Source: JAFGUB01 sp050305515 (GTDB lineage: Bacteria > Campylobacterota > Campylobacteria > Campylobacterales > Sulfurimonadaceae). Taken from it: a DNA stretch of 64,000 nucleotides. This document shows positions 17,805 through 27,208 of this stretch, piece by piece; within the stretch, counting starts at the first letter, position 1, and each line of letters starts with the position of its first letter. The position numbers were made by a program, and so were the translations under genes. Below the pieces are notes generated by a model. The model was not told where the DNA came from. It searched no databases and saw only the letters and a list, made by a program, of their open reading frames with translations. The stretch lies in the NCBI GenBank assembly GCA_050305515.1, contig JBNLFL010000024.1, positions 124,001 through 188,000 of the forward strand, in the 5' to 3' direction.

Positions 17805-17894
17805 TGTGAACAAGTGTGAAATATGTCCGTACGGCTCATCACAGCCAAACAGACGCCGCAGTGGGGATTTGATAGACTTAGTCACTTAATCACA
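17805..17894. other. oriC: Candidate oriC2: DnaA boxes between dnaA and dnaN
   Basis: Box-like sequences are TTGTTCACA and TATTTCACA on the minus strand (17805-17813, 17815-17823), and CTCATCACA (17835) and TTAATCACA (17886) on the plus strand. An AT-rich tract follows at about 17900-17950 and could be the unwinding element. This fits the second half of a bipartite origin. Confidence 0.55.
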
Positions 17895-17954
17895 TGACCT
17901 AATGCTAATACTAGCTATTGATATATAAAAATAGTGGATTGTTAAGGAAACTAG

Positions 17955-19022
17955 ATGAAGATTGTCATAACAAAAGCAATACTGGAAAATATACTCATAC
18001 ACATCCAGCCTTTTCTTGAAAAAAAGGATACTTCCCAGATCACTTCCCACCTGCTTTTCGAAGCACGTCAAACAGGTCTTATTGTTAAAGCGACAGATTT
18101 CGAAATAGGTCTGAGCATACACACCAATCAAATACAGGTTCAGGAAGTCGGTAACGTAACTGCCAGTGGAAAAAAACTCCTTGACATCGTCCGTATTCTT
18201 AAAGACGGTGATGTCATCCTTGAATCACAGCATGACATTCTCCATATTCAGCAATCCCATTCGAATTTCAAACTGCCAACATTCCAAAGCAATGAATTTC
18301 CGAAATTTCCGACTTTTGATGAAAAAGCGAATATCACTATCGACTCCCACAGTCTTATCAACTCACTTAAAAAAATTACGCCTGCAGCAGATACGAACAA
18401 TCCTAAATTTGAGCTCAACGGTGCTTTAATCGATATTCAGAATGAACAGATCAACTTTGTTTCCACCGATACACGTCGTCTGGCTCTCGTTACCGTAGAC
18501 AATCACAGCGGCAGGGAACTTTCCATTATCATCCCTAAAAAAGCGATTGTTGAAATCCAGAAACTCTTTTTTGACAATATCGAGATCATTTACGATGAAA
18601 CCCACCTCATTATTAAATCAGATCACTACAATTTCTTCACAAAACTGATAAATGGCAAATTTCCTGACTATACGCGAATCATTCCAAAAGAAATCAAAAA
18701 TACACTAACCCTCCCCAAAGCACAGATCATAGATGCCATCAAACAGATCACAACTATCAGTAATGATATGAAGATCACTTTTGAAAACTCCCAGATTTTC
18801 TTTGAAAGTCTTACAGATGACAACATCGAAGCAAAAACAGCCATTGCCTGCCAGACAAATTTCACATCTTCATTTGTGCTTGCCGTAAACAGCCGGTATA
18901 TTCTGGATTTTCTTTCCCAGATTCCAAGCAGCGAATTTATTTTGGGACTTAATGAGCCAAATCTTCCTTTCGTACTTCAGGAAAACAACTTTAAAACCAT
19001 CGTCATGCCCATCGTTATCTAA
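17955..19022 (+). CDS. dnaN: DNA polymerase III sliding clamp (beta subunit)
   Basis: The 355-residue protein forms the ring that holds polymerase III on DNA. Its three clamp domains are recognisable by family features such as the opening MKIVITKAILENILIHIQPFL, FELNGALIDI in the middle domain, and the C-terminal TIVMPIVI. An ATG at 17955 follows AAGGAAAC. It lies between the origin and gyrB, the common Campylobacterota order. Its stop codon lies within a hairpin. Confidence 0.97.
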   Translation: MKIVITKAILENILIHIQPFLEKKDTSQITSHLLFEARQTGLIVKATDFEIGLSIHTNQIQVQEVGNVTASGKKLLDIVRILKDGDVILESQHDILHIQQSHSNFKLPTFQSNEFPKFPTFDEKANITIDSHSLINSLKKITPAADTNNPKFELNGALIDIQNEQINFVSTDTRRLALVTVDNHSGRELSIIIPKKAIVEIQKLFFDNIEIIYDETHLIIKSDHYNFFTKLINGKFPDYTRIIPKEIKNTLTLPKAQIIDAIKQITTISNDMKITFENSQIFFESLTDDNIEAKTAIACQTNFTSSFVLAVNSRYILDFLSQIPSSEFILGLNEPNLPFVLQENNFKTIVMPIVI

Positions 19023-19038
19023 CTCCGTTTAGATAACG
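19013..19038 (+). terminator. 10-bp hairpin at the dnaN stop
   Basis: CGTTATCTAA (19013-19022) pairs perfectly with TTAGATAACG (19029-19038) around a 6-base loop; the stop codon is part of the stem. No T-run follows directly, so it may limit readthrough or stabilise mRNA rather than terminate. Confidence 0.4.
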
Positions 19039-19115
19039 ACAATGCCTCTGTTTCCTCCCCTTTAGCTAATTTACGATAAAATAAAGCACTTTATTATCTA
19101 CAGATGGGAATAGCT

Positions 19116-21428
19116 ATGGAACAAAATTACGGTGCCAGCAATATTAAAGTCCTCAAAGGACTTGAAGCCGTCCGAAAACGTCCGGGAATGTATATCGGCG
19201 ATACAGGACACCGCGGACTTCACCATCTCATTTACGAAGTTGTCGACAACTCAATCGACGAAGCAATGGCCGGATATTGTGACACCATCAACGTCACATT
19301 AACTAAAAACGGAACAGCAATCATTTCAGATAACGGACGCGGTATTCCGACCGATATGCACCCTACCGAGAATGTATCGGCTGCCACAGTCGTCCTGACT
19401 GTTTTGCATGCGGGCGGTAAATTCGACAAAGATACCTACAAAGTCTCCGGAGGACTTCACGGGGTTGGTGTTTCAGTTGTCAATGCACTTTCAAGCGAAT
19501 TGAAAATGACAATCTACCGTGATGGCAATATTCACGAACAGGACTTTGCAAAAGGAATACCGCAAAAACCGCTTGAAATTATCGGAACTACGCGAAAACA
19601 CGGTACAACAATTGAATTCAGTCCCGATCCTTCCATCTTTACAGAAACCGTCATTTTTGATTATGAGTATCTGACAAAACGATTTAAAGAGCTTGCCTAT
19701 CTGAATCCCCAAATCAAAATTATCTTCAAAGATGAACGTAACGATGTCAGTGAAACGTACCATTTTGAAGGCGGTATTACACAATTCGTTATGGATCTGA
19801 ACAAAAAAGTCCAGGTTGCCGCTCCTTTTGAATTTAATGCAAAAATCGAAGATATCGAAGTTGATATTGCTCTGATGTATAACGACACGTACGATGAAAA
19901 AGTCTACAGTTTCGTCAATAACATTCGTACACCCAACGGCGGTACCCACGAAGCAGGTTTTCGGGCCGGTCTGACACGTGTTATTTCCACCTATAACAAA
20001 AACAACGGTAATGCGAAAGAGAAAGACGTCAATATCTCCGGAGATGACGTTAAAGAGGGTTTGATTGCCATTATTTCAACCCGTGTACCCGAACCCCAGT
20101 TCGAAGGTCAGACCAAAGGCAAACTCGGAAATACCTACGTTCGTCCTTTGGTGCAGAAACTTGCCTATGAGCAGCTCAGCAAATACTTCGAAGAGAACCC
20201 GATTGAAGCCAAAGCAATCGTTCAAAAAGCCCTGCTTGCCGCCAAAGGGCGAGAAGCTGCAAAAAAAGCACGTGACTTGACCCGCAGAAAAGATGCGATG
20301 ACGGTTGGTACACTTCCGGGTAAACTGGCAGACTGTCAGAGTAAAGACCCTGCCATTTCGGAACTGTATCTCGTCGAAGGTGACTCTGCGGGCGGCTCTG
20401 CAAAACAGGGGCGTGATCGTGTATTTCAGGCAATCTTGCCACTCAAGGGTAAAATTCTCAATGTCGAGAAAGCACGCCTTGATAAGATTCTCAAATCCGA
20501 TGAAATCACCAATATGATCACAGCGCTCGGCTGCGGTGTCGGTGACGAATTCAATGAGGAAAAAATCCGTTACCACAAAATCATTATCATGACCGACGCC
20601 GACGTTGACGGATCACACATCCAGACACTGCTGCTGACCTTCTTCTTCCGCTATATGCGCCCGATTATCGAAAATGGCTATCTCTATCTTGCACAGCCGC
20701 CGCTCTACCGTTACAAAAAAGGAAAAAAAGAGATCTATTTCAAAGATGACCGTATCATGAATGATTTCCTGATTGAAAACGGTATTGAAGTGCTTGAAAT
20801 GGAAAATATCGGATCACAGGATCTCGTTGCATTCTTCAAGATGGTCGATCACTACAAAACGAGTCTCGATGCACTCGAACGCCGTTATGCGCTTATTGAG
20901 CTGATTCGTCACTTTATCGAAAATCCCGATATCATCGGATTGAAAAATGAAGCAATGTTTGCCGAAGTCAAAGCATTTCTTGAAGCGCGCGGCAACAATA
21001 TTCTTTCACAGTATATCAGTGATGAAGAGATCCTTATTTTTGTTCAAACCGATGACGGTTTGGAAGAGCTTCGCATCAATGATGAACTCTTCAGTGCACC
21101 ACATTTCAATGAAGCCAATTACGTCTATCGAAAAATTATGGACTGGGGCATTCCTTTTAAAGAGGATCTGCTTGAACTCCTTGAAAAGATCAAGGATCAC
21201 AGTAAAAAAGGCTCCTATATCCAGCGTTATAAAGGTCTGGGTGAAATGAATCCGGAACAGCTCTGGGAAACAACAATGACACCTGAAAACCGGGTACTGC
21301 TCCGCGTCGGAATTGACGATGCGGAAAGTGCGAGTGACGCTTTCACACTCTTTATGGGTGACGAAGTCGAACCACGCAGAAATTACATTGAGACGCATGC
21401 CAAAGATGTCAAACACCTTGACGTCTGA
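19116..21428 (+). CDS. gyrB: DNA gyrase subunit B
   Basis: The 770-residue ATPase subunit of gyrase introduces negative supercoils with GyrA. The start at 19116 (MEQNYGASNIKVLKGL) fits the family; an ATG four codons earlier would add MGIA. GHKL ATP-binding motifs are visible (ISDNGRGIPTD, GGLHGVGVSVVNAL), as are the Toprim motifs EGDSAGGSA and DADVDGSHI. It follows dnaN by about 90 bases. Confidence 0.98.
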   Translation: MEQNYGASNIKVLKGLEAVRKRPGMYIGDTGHRGLHHLIYEVVDNSIDEAMAGYCDTINVTLTKNGTAIISDNGRGIPTDMHPTENVSAATVVLTVLHAGGKFDKDTYKVSGGLHGVGVSVVNALSSELKMTIYRDGNIHEQDFAKGIPQKPLEIIGTTRKHGTTIEFSPDPSIFTETVIFDYEYLTKRFKELAYLNPQIKIIFKDERNDVSETYHFEGGITQFVMDLNKKVQVAAPFEFNAKIEDIEVDIALMYNDTYDEKVYSFVNNIRTPNGGTHEAGFRAGLTRVISTYNKNNGNAKEKDVNISGDDVKEGLIAIISTRVPEPQFEGQTKGKLGNTYVRPLVQKLAYEQLSKYFEENPIEAKAIVQKALLAAKGREAAKKARDLTRRKDAMTVGTLPGKLADCQSKDPAISELYLVEGDSAGGSAKQGRDRVFQAILPLKGKILNVEKARLDKILKSDEITNMITALGCGVGDEFNEEKIRYHKIIIMTDADVDGSHIQTLLLTFFFRYMRPIIENGYLYLAQPPLYRYKKGKKEIYFKDDRIMNDFLIENGIEVLEMENIGSQDLVAFFKMVDHYKTSLDALERRYALIELIRHFIENPDIIGLKNEAMFAEVKAFLEARGNNILSQYISDEEILIFVQTDDGLEELRINDELFSAPHFNEANYVYRKIMDWGIPFKEDLLELLEKIKDHSKKGSYIQRYKGLGEMNPEQLWETTMTPENRVLLRVGIDDAESASDAFTLFMGDEVEPRRNYIETHAKDVKHLDV

Positions 21429-21434
21429 TTTGGC

Positions 21435-21444
21435 TTACATGTAA
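21435..21444. repeat. TTACATGTAA palindrome, copy 5 (intergenic)
   Basis: In the 25-base gap between gyrB and the degenerate EAL gene. Confidence 0.9.
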
Positions 21445-21453
21445 CGGAACCGG

Positions 21454-22854
21454 ATGTATACCGAAGAGATAGAGCGGATTCAACGGTTCAAACTGGCACT
21501 TCGGATGGGAATTCCCATCTTCATGCTGGCGGGTGTTCTACTTTTTTCCCTCCTGACACAGTATTTTGAACATATTCCTTCAAACTTTATTATCATTATT
21601 GTCGGGCTGCTTGCCATTGCGGTTTACTTCCAGTTTTTTCTGATCTATCAGGGTTTTAAAGAACGTATTACCGATACGATTACTCATACCTTTACACGTG
21701 AATATTTCCTGAAGCTTTTCAGTATCAGGAGTAAAAAAAAGCCGCAAACGCTGCTTTTGTACCGAATCGATAATCTCAGTGACATTAATGAACGTCTGGG
21801 ATATCAAAACGGAGACCGGATTCTTTATTATACGGCTCTTAACATTGATACTTTTTTTCAGGAAAAAGGGATTAAAAAGCCGATTATTGCTCATTTCAAA
21901 GGGGGCGATTTTTTGGTGATGTTTGACGGTATTGTTGATGACAACCGAACGTTGTTTGATCTGTTTTGTGCAAAACTTGCCAATGCGGTCATAGAAAATA
22001 TCGAACTTAAAAGCAGCGGCGCCATTATCGATACCACGACTACGGGAAAATTTGAACACCTTGTTGAACGTCTTTTCGAATTGCAGATTGAGTCGCAGCG
22101 CCGGCAGATTTTTATTGAAGATGACAAGACTGACCTGAATGCTCTTGAACATGATGTCATTGAAGCACTGGAGGCAAAACGTCTTTCTATTATGGGCCAA
22201 AGAGTCGAAGGAAGTACACTCAAGTTAATTGATGTAGGCTTCAAACTGATCGATAACAACGGCAAACTGATTCATCAAAAACGTTATATGCCGATTCTCT
22301 CACGTCTTGGACGCCTTGAAGCGTACGCATTCTTGAAGTTGGATCAACTGATAACGCATGCGACACAGCACCCGGAATTTACTTTCACGATGTCACTCTC
22401 ATCGGAACTCATCCGAAAAAAGAGTTTCACAGATGAAATGCGACAGCGACTGATGCAAAAACGTATCTCAAATATTGCGATTATTCTTGAAGAGAAAGAG
22501 TACTTTCCCAATATACGTCGTTTTGATACCGTCATTCAGAGTTTCAGGGCACTTGGTGTCATTTTTATTCTTGATGGTCTTGGTAGCAATCATACCACCA
22601 TGCTCTACATGAAAGATCTTCGCGTTGATATGGTACGGTTTGAAAGCAGTTTCGGCAAGAAGATCAGCGATGAGCGCTATCGGGCTCTTATCGATGGATT
22701 CAACAGCGCTGCCCATCAGTTGGGTGTTCAGACATGGATGCGCCTTCTCGAAGAAGAAGAGGCAGTGCTTTGGGCCCGTAAAATCGGTATAGATGCCATG
22801 AGCGGAAACTTTTTTGGTACAATCGCATCCATAGAAACCCTGGCAAAAGAGTAA
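21454..22854 (+). CDS. Membrane protein with degenerate GGDEF and EAL domains
   Basis: The 466-residue protein has two membrane segments (about 15-37 and 45-67), a GGDEF-like domain (about 75-215) and an EAL-like domain (about 225-465). Both active sites are altered. The GGDEF signature reads FKGGDFLVMF, without the normal Glu, and the EAL motif is replaced near KLIDVGFKLI; the later DGLGSNHTT also lacks the usual metal ligands. It probably senses or relays rather than makes or breaks c-di-GMP. It lies between gyrB and queF, ending two bases before queF, so it is co-transcribed with one or both. Confidence 0.8.
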   Translation: MYTEEIERIQRFKLALRMGIPIFMLAGVLLFSLLTQYFEHIPSNFIIIIVGLLAIAVYFQFFLIYQGFKERITDTITHTFTREYFLKLFSIRSKKKPQTLLLYRIDNLSDINERLGYQNGDRILYYTALNIDTFFQEKGIKKPIIAHFKGGDFLVMFDGIVDDNRTLFDLFCAKLANAVIENIELKSSGAIIDTTTTGKFEHLVERLFELQIESQRRQIFIEDDKTDLNALEHDVIEALEAKRLSIMGQRVEGSTLKLIDVGFKLIDNNGKLIHQKRYMPILSRLGRLEAYAFLKLDQLITHATQHPEFTFTMSLSSELIRKKSFTDEMRQRLMQKRISNIAIILEEKEYFPNIRRFDTVIQSFRALGVIFILDGLGSNHTTMLYMKDLRVDMVRFESSFGKKISDERYRALIDGFNSAAHQLGVQTWMRLLEEEEAVLWARKIGIDAMSGNFFGTIASIETLAKE

Positions 22855-22856
22855 AA

Positions 22857-23234
22857 ATGAAATACGGCGAAAAGATAATCTCTGAATTTGATGTTGAGAA
22901 AGATCTGGAGATCTGGCCTAATGAACACGAACGCAACTATCTCATTAAAATGACGCTGCCGGAATTCAGCTGTCTCTGTCCCCGCAGTGGCTATCCTGAT
23001 TTTGCAACCATTTATCTCGAATATACGCCTGATAAATGGGTTGTTGAGCTCAAGGCGATCAAGCTTTACATCAACTCATTTAGGGATCGCCATATTTCGC
23101 ACGAGAACAGTGCCAATGAGATCTACAGTGTTCTTGAATCGAAACTCAAACCCAAATACATGAAAATCACCGCAGATTTTAATCCGCGCGGTAACGTACA
23201 TACGGTTGTCGAGATCGACAGCAGCAAAATCTAA
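22857..23234 (+). CDS. queF: NADPH-dependent preQ0 reductase
   Basis: The 125-residue protein reduces 7-cyano-7-deazaguanine to preQ1 in queuosine synthesis. The T-fold signature is clear: FSCLCPRSGYPDF contains the nucleophilic Cys, and ELKAIKLYINSFRDRHISHE contains the NADPH-binding and substrate-binding residues. It belongs to the short (single-domain) QueF type. Its end overlaps the end of cca on the other strand by four bases. Confidence 0.97.
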   Translation: MKYGEKIISEFDVEKDLEIWPNEHERNYLIKMTLPEFSCLCPRSGYPDFATIYLEYTPDKWVVELKAIKLYINSFRDRHISHENSANEIYSVLESKLKPKYMKITADFNPRGNVHTVVEIDSSKI

Positions 23235-24475
23235 TCACTCTTTTCCTTCTCTTTTTTTATCCATTCGATTCCCGTTTTCCGGGAGTCGAATGCTCCGTCA
23301 AGCTGGGCCTGGAATGCCGCATCAAGTAGTGTCGAAAAGTGTACTGAAGGTGTGATTCCAAGTTCAATGAGATGACGCCCCTGAAGGATGGGAACAGGCT
23401 TTTCATGCCTTACATGTAAGCGTCCGGCATGTTCAAAAAGGGCAGCTCCGGCGTCACGGTAGGAGGAACGCGGGTCACAGGATGCAATGAGACAGAGATC
23501 CGCAATCGTTACATGTAAGGCCATCCTCCGCACAAACCCGTCATTGGTTTCCATCAGCAGATTTTGATAGTGTGAGAAGAGCTTTAATACCTTTTCATTG
23601 AGCCGTTTATCGAAACTGAACGATTCCAGAAACTCCTCGCACGTATTTGGATCCGGCATACGGTGTACTAACGCTACTAACAGGAGCGTGAGGGGAGGGT
23701 GATGCAATGTGAGTGCATCAAGCATCTTGAGCGTATCTTCCCACGAGGTGCTCTCAAGCGCTTCGAGCTGGGGAAAAAATCCGACGGCATCCATTGTCTT
23801 CATCAGTTTCAAACCTACAGAGGGGCGTGGAGCAAGAAGCAGCTTTTTCATTTCATCGAAAATACGCTCTTTCGGCAGTTCTGCCAGCGCACCCTCACGA
23901 TACATATTACGACAAAGTGCTATGAGAGAATCGCTCGCATGGAGATGAAACCGTGCCGCAAACTGCAGGGCGCGGAAAAGACGCAGCGGATCTTCGGTAA
24001 ATGTGTGTGAATCGACGCACTGAAGCCGCCGTTTGCGAAGATCATCCAGACCGTTGTAAGGGTCTAGCAGAACGCCGTCTATCAGATCGAAACCCATGGC
24101 GTTGATGGTGAAGTCGCGACGTTTCGCGGCAGTGGCAAAATCCAGCGTTTCATACGTCGTGACATCGAATCCGCGATGTCCGGAACCGCTTTTATTTTCG
24201 GTTCTTGGTTGAGAAAAGTCGATATCAAACCCTTCGAAAGCCAATTTGATGACGCCGAAACTTTTGCCGACGAGTACCGCTTTGCCATAGGGTGCAAGCC
24301 ATTTGGATAACTGTTCCAAAGAGGCCAGACGGTAAAGCTCAAGATCGACGTCTTTGCCCTTGTCGTTGCCCATCAGAATGTCTCTGAGATAGCCTCCCAC
24401 TACCACGGGGCGTATGCCGTGTGAACGGAGCATGGCGATCAGCGGATCAAGAACCGCAGGGAGTTTGAGCATCAT
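23231..24475 (-). CDS. cca: CCA tRNA nucleotidyltransferase / polyA polymerase family
   Basis: The 414-residue protein adds or repairs the CCA end of tRNAs. Nucleotidyltransferase motifs are visible: VVGGYLRD, the metal-binding DVDLELY, RRDFTINAMGF and the RLFRALQFAAR region. The ATG overlaps the stop of the histidine kinase upstream, so it is translated from the same transcript. Two copies of the TTACATGTAA palindrome lie in the C-terminal third. The tRNA-Ala gene in this window already encodes its CCA. Confidence 0.92.
   Translation of the reverse strand: MMLKLPAVLDPLIAMLRSHGIRPVVVGGYLRDILMGNDKGKDVDLELYRLASLEQLSKWLAPYGKAVLVGKSFGVIKLAFEGFDIDFSQPRTENKSGSGHRGFDVTTYETLDFATAAKRRDFTINAMGFDLIDGVLLDPYNGLDDLRKRRLQCVDSHTFTEDPLRLFRALQFAARFHLHASDSLIALCRNMYREGALAELPKERIFDEMKKLLLAPRPSVGLKLMKTMDAVGFFPQLEALESTSWEDTLKMLDALTLHHPPLTLLLVALVHRMPDPNTCEEFLESFSFDKRLNEKVLKLFSHYQNLLMETNDGFVRRMALHVTIADLCLIASCDPRSSYRDAGAALFEHAGRLHVRHEKPVPILQGRHLIELGITPSVHFSTLLDAAFQAQLDGAFDSRKTGIEWIKKEKEKSD
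23410..23419. repeat. TTACATGTAA palindrome, copy 6
   Basis: Inside cca; read as Leu-His-Val. Confidence 0.9.
23509..23518. repeat. TTACATGTAA palindrome, copy 7
   Basis: Inside cca, 99 bases from copy 6; read as Leu-His-Val. Confidence 0.9.
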
Positions 24476-25869
24476 CAGAGGGATGTCAGCGGTGTGATCT
24501 CGAAGCTGAAAGTTGATCCCACGCCAATCTGCGAATCGATACGCAACTCAAGATGGTGAAGTTTCAGAATATAATCGACAATGGCAAGCCCCAGACCCAT
24601 GGAGTTGTCCCAGGTGTTTTTTCGTACGCGGTAAAATTTGGCCGTGATCTTTTTAAGATCCTCTTCGCTGATTCCCATGCCGTGATCAATAACGCTGATA
24701 CGGTGCGCATCGAGCGTGACCCTGACATCGTCATGGGAATATTTGATGGCATTGTCAATCAGATTGGTAACAACAAGCTCCAGCATGGTGCGGTCCGCAG
24801 TCACCGTAACCGGCACTCCTTCATAAACGATACTGCGCTGATGGTATTTGGTATTAAGGTTTTCCACAATGTCCTGAACCATTTCGTTGAGGCTAAAGGT
24901 GTGCGGTTTAATGGAAAGGTCATTGTTTTCAAGTTTGACGGATAGGGCAAGGCGATCAAGCATGGTCGATATCTTCATCGCATTGGCAATAATCTTTTCA
25001 AGAAATTTGACCCGTATCTGCTCGGGAGAGTTCGGGTCGTCACGCAGTGTTTCCGCATAACCGGTGATGGAGGCTATGGGATTTTTGAATTCATGGCTGA
25101 TAGCCGAGAGAATGTCGTTGCGCTGCTTGTTGATAAGCCGCAGTTTGGCGGCATGCTTGCGTTTCTGGCGGGCCCGGTTGGCGAGCTTTTTGGCAAGATT
25201 CTTGAGCATGATCGAGATCTGGAGAAACTCGTTAAAGTAGCGGGTTTGCACAACCGCCTGATAGTTCTTGTTTGAAAGCTCTTCAAGATACTGGGTGATC
25301 TGATCGATGTCATAACGGATTTTTTTGCTCATCTGGTAGGGAATAATGATGGAGAGCAGAATGAAAAAAGTGACGGCGAGCGTCATGCGGTACCAGAAAA
25401 TGTTGAAGCTTCTGAAAACCTCCTCAAGACTCATGGAGAGGCGCATGTAGAATAGGCGGTCATGAATCTTCAGCGCTTTGGCGACGTAGAGAAAATCGGT
25501 TCGGAGGGTATGGGAATAGCGTATGGCCATACCGTAATTTTCAGATCTGGACATGATGATCTCTTCGCGCGCGGCATGGTTTTCCATCTCGTGACGGTCA
25601 AAATCGCTCTCGGCGATAACCACGCCGTCAGCATCAACGAGTGTCAGGCGAAATTCGCTCCGCGATTTGACCGCTGCGGCGAAGGCATCGTAATCTTCGG
25701 TGTTTTCAAGTTGCATGGCCAGCAGGTTGATGCTCTTCTCCAGCTGGAGTTCGTTGTTGACGATAACAATGTCTTTAAGGGTCAGATAACTGATAAACGA
25801 AGCCAGCATCAGCGTGCCGGCAAAGAGGCCCATAAACTTGATGAAAAAGAGGTGGTGAATCTTCAGCAA
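24475..25869 (-). CDS. Sensor histidine kinase
   Basis: The 464-residue membrane kinase has two hydrophobic segments (about 8-28 and 155-178) around a periplasmic sensor of roughly 125 residues. A HAMP-like linker follows, then a HisKA domain with the phospho-accepting His in ISHEFKNPIASITGY and an ATPase domain with NLIDNAIKYS, DHGMGIS and GLGLAIV. The start appears to be TTG at 25869, overlapping the response regulator by seven bases. The signal sensed is unknown; the layout resembles PhoR-type kinases. Confidence 0.93.
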   Translation of the reverse strand: MLKIHHLFFIKFMGLFAGTLMLASFISYLTLKDIVIVNNELQLEKSINLLAMQLENTEDYDAFAAAVKSRSEFRLTLVDADGVVIAESDFDRHEMENHAAREEIIMSRSENYGMAIRYSHTLRTDFLYVAKALKIHDRLFYMRLSMSLEEVFRSFNIFWYRMTLAVTFFILLSIIIPYQMSKKIRYDIDQITQYLEELSNKNYQAVVQTRYFNEFLQISIMLKNLAKKLANRARQKRKHAAKLRLINKQRNDILSAISHEFKNPIASITGYAETLRDDPNSPEQIRVKFLEKIIANAMKISTMLDRLALSVKLENNDLSIKPHTFSLNEMVQDIVENLNTKYHQRSIVYEGVPVTVTADRTMLELVVTNLIDNAIKYSHDDVRVTLDAHRISVIDHGMGISEEDLKKITAKFYRVRKNTWDNSMGLGLAIVDYILKLHHLELRIDSQIGVGSTFSFEITPLTSL

Positions 25870-26537
25870 AGTGTGTAACCTACTCCGCGTACTGTCTTGA
25901 TATACTCTTTATCCTTACCCGGATCAATCTTCTCTTTAAGGCGGTTAATGGCGACATTGACAGTGCGATCCTGAAAAATTTCGTCAGTGCCCCAGACGTG
26001 ATCCAGCAGATAATCGCGGCTGAGAACGATGTTCTGGTTGTTAATAAGCGTATGGAGCAGATCAAATTCAAGTTTGGTCAGATCGACAGCCGTACCGTCT
26101 ATGGTGACTTCGCGCGAACCCAGATTGAGGGTGATGTCACGATAGCGCAGGTTGCCTTCGCTGTTTCGGCTTTTTGTCCGTTTGAGCAGCGCCTTGATAC
26201 GTAGCAGCAGCTCCTTGATATTGAAAGGTTTGGTGATGTAGTCATCTCCGCCTGAGAGAAATCCCTCTTCGATGTCATTCTCCTTGTTCTTGGCGGTCAG
26301 ATAGATCACCGGGATGTTGATTCCTTTATCGCGCAGTGCGGCAACAAATTCGCTTCCCTCGGTTCCCGGCAGGTTGCGATCCATGATCAGGAGGTCGATC
26401 TTCTCCTCTTCAAGGACATTGGCAAGGTTCTTGGTACTGAGAAAACCAATACTTTCATACCCCTCTTTTTCAAGATGGTATTCGATCAGTTCGAGGATAT
26501 CTTCTTCATCTTCTACAACGGCTATGGTCGTGGTCAT
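25863..26537 (-). CDS. OmpR/PhoB-family response regulator
   Basis: The 224-residue transcription factor has a receiver domain (1-120) with the acidic pocket VVEDEED, the phosphorylated Asp in LLIMDRNLPG and the conserved Lys in DDYITKPF. A winged-helix DNA-binding domain ends with the typical VRGVGYTLC. It is phosphorylated by the kinase encoded directly downstream. The ATG at 26537 follows GGAGTGAA. Targets cannot be read from the sequence. Confidence 0.95.
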   Translation of the reverse strand: MTTTIAVVEDEEDILELIEYHLEKEGYESIGFLSTKNLANVLEEEKIDLLIMDRNLPGTEGSEFVAALRDKGINIPVIYLTAKNKENDIEEGFLSGGDDYITKPFNIKELLLRIKALLKRTKSRNSEGNLRYRDITLNLGSREVTIDGTAVDLTKLEFDLLHTLINNQNIVLSRDYLLDHVWGTDEIFQDRTVNVAINRLKEKIDPGKDKEYIKTVRGVGYTLC

Positions 26538-26610
26538 GGTTCATTTCACTCCAAAAATAGTGCCTTTATTGTAGCTTAGATTGTGTTATAATTGACTCAC
26601 AAGGGGTTAC

Positions 26611-27063
26611 ATGCAGGTAATACAACTGCTGATTCTCATCATCGCTTTTTCGCTGATATTGGGATTTTTGATATTTTTATATGTCTATCGTCCGGCACAG
26701 AAACGTAAAGCTGCAGCTATTGCCGCAGCACAAAAAAAGGAACCGGATGAACCCGGCATGGTGGGAATTCCAAGTTTTGAACAACTGGTTTCGCAGATTA
26801 AAAGAACGGCGAGCAATGAAGTCCAGCTGCGCGACGCGGCTGAAAAGATTCTGAAATATTACGGCACCATCAAACCGAAGCACGGTGTCGTACCCGATAA
26901 AGACTTTCGCCGCTATGCCGAGGTGATTTTTGCCATCTGCAGTCATCCCAATACCACCAAAGAGCTGGTTTTGATGTTTGACCGCGAACTGGTCAACCGC
27001 AATCCCGAGTATGCCCGCGAGATTGACGAAATGCTCAATCGCGGTCTTTCGGCCCGGGTGTAG
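26611..27063 (+). CDS. Membrane-anchored hypothetical protein
   Basis: The 150-residue protein has one N-terminal membrane helix (about 5-26), a basic linker rich in Ala and Lys, and a helical cytosolic domain containing IPSFEQLVSQIKR and a Phe/Tyr-rich stretch DFRRYAEVIFAIC. No catalytic motif is seen. It is divergent from the response regulator gene, and its end overlaps a small membrane gene on the other strand. The function is unknown. Confidence 0.75.
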   Translation: MQVIQLLILIIAFSLILGFLIFLYVYRPAQKRKAAAIAAAQKKEPDEPGMVGIPSFEQLVSQIKRTASNEVQLRDAAEKILKYYGTIKPKHGVVPDKDFRRYAEVIFAICSHPNTTKELVLMFDRELVNRNPEYAREIDEMLNRGLSARV

Positions 27064-27208
27064 TTTCGTCCTCATCATGCTCCTGCGACGGTTTATAGTC
27101 GTAGAGATACCATAAGTACCCCATCATCAGAAAAAGTGAGAGCAGAAAGAAAAAGTTTGGCAGCAGTGCCGGGTTGATGATGCTCTGCGCGGTTTCATTG
27201 ACATCCAT
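27035..27208 (-). CDS. Small membrane protein, 57 residues
   Basis: The frame starts with ATG at 27208 inside the stop of the DUF3108 gene (TAATG overlap), after GGAGGAATA. The product begins MDVNETAQSIINPALLPNF, has one membrane helix (about 19-36, FFFLLSLFLMMGYLWYLY) and ends in an acidic tail. Coupling to the DUF3108 gene suggests a shared job in the envelope. Its last 29 bases overlap the convergent gene at 26611. Confidence 0.6.
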   Translation of the reverse strand: MDVNETAQSIINPALLPNFFFLLSLFLMMGYLWYLYDYKPSQEHDEDETTPGPKDRD

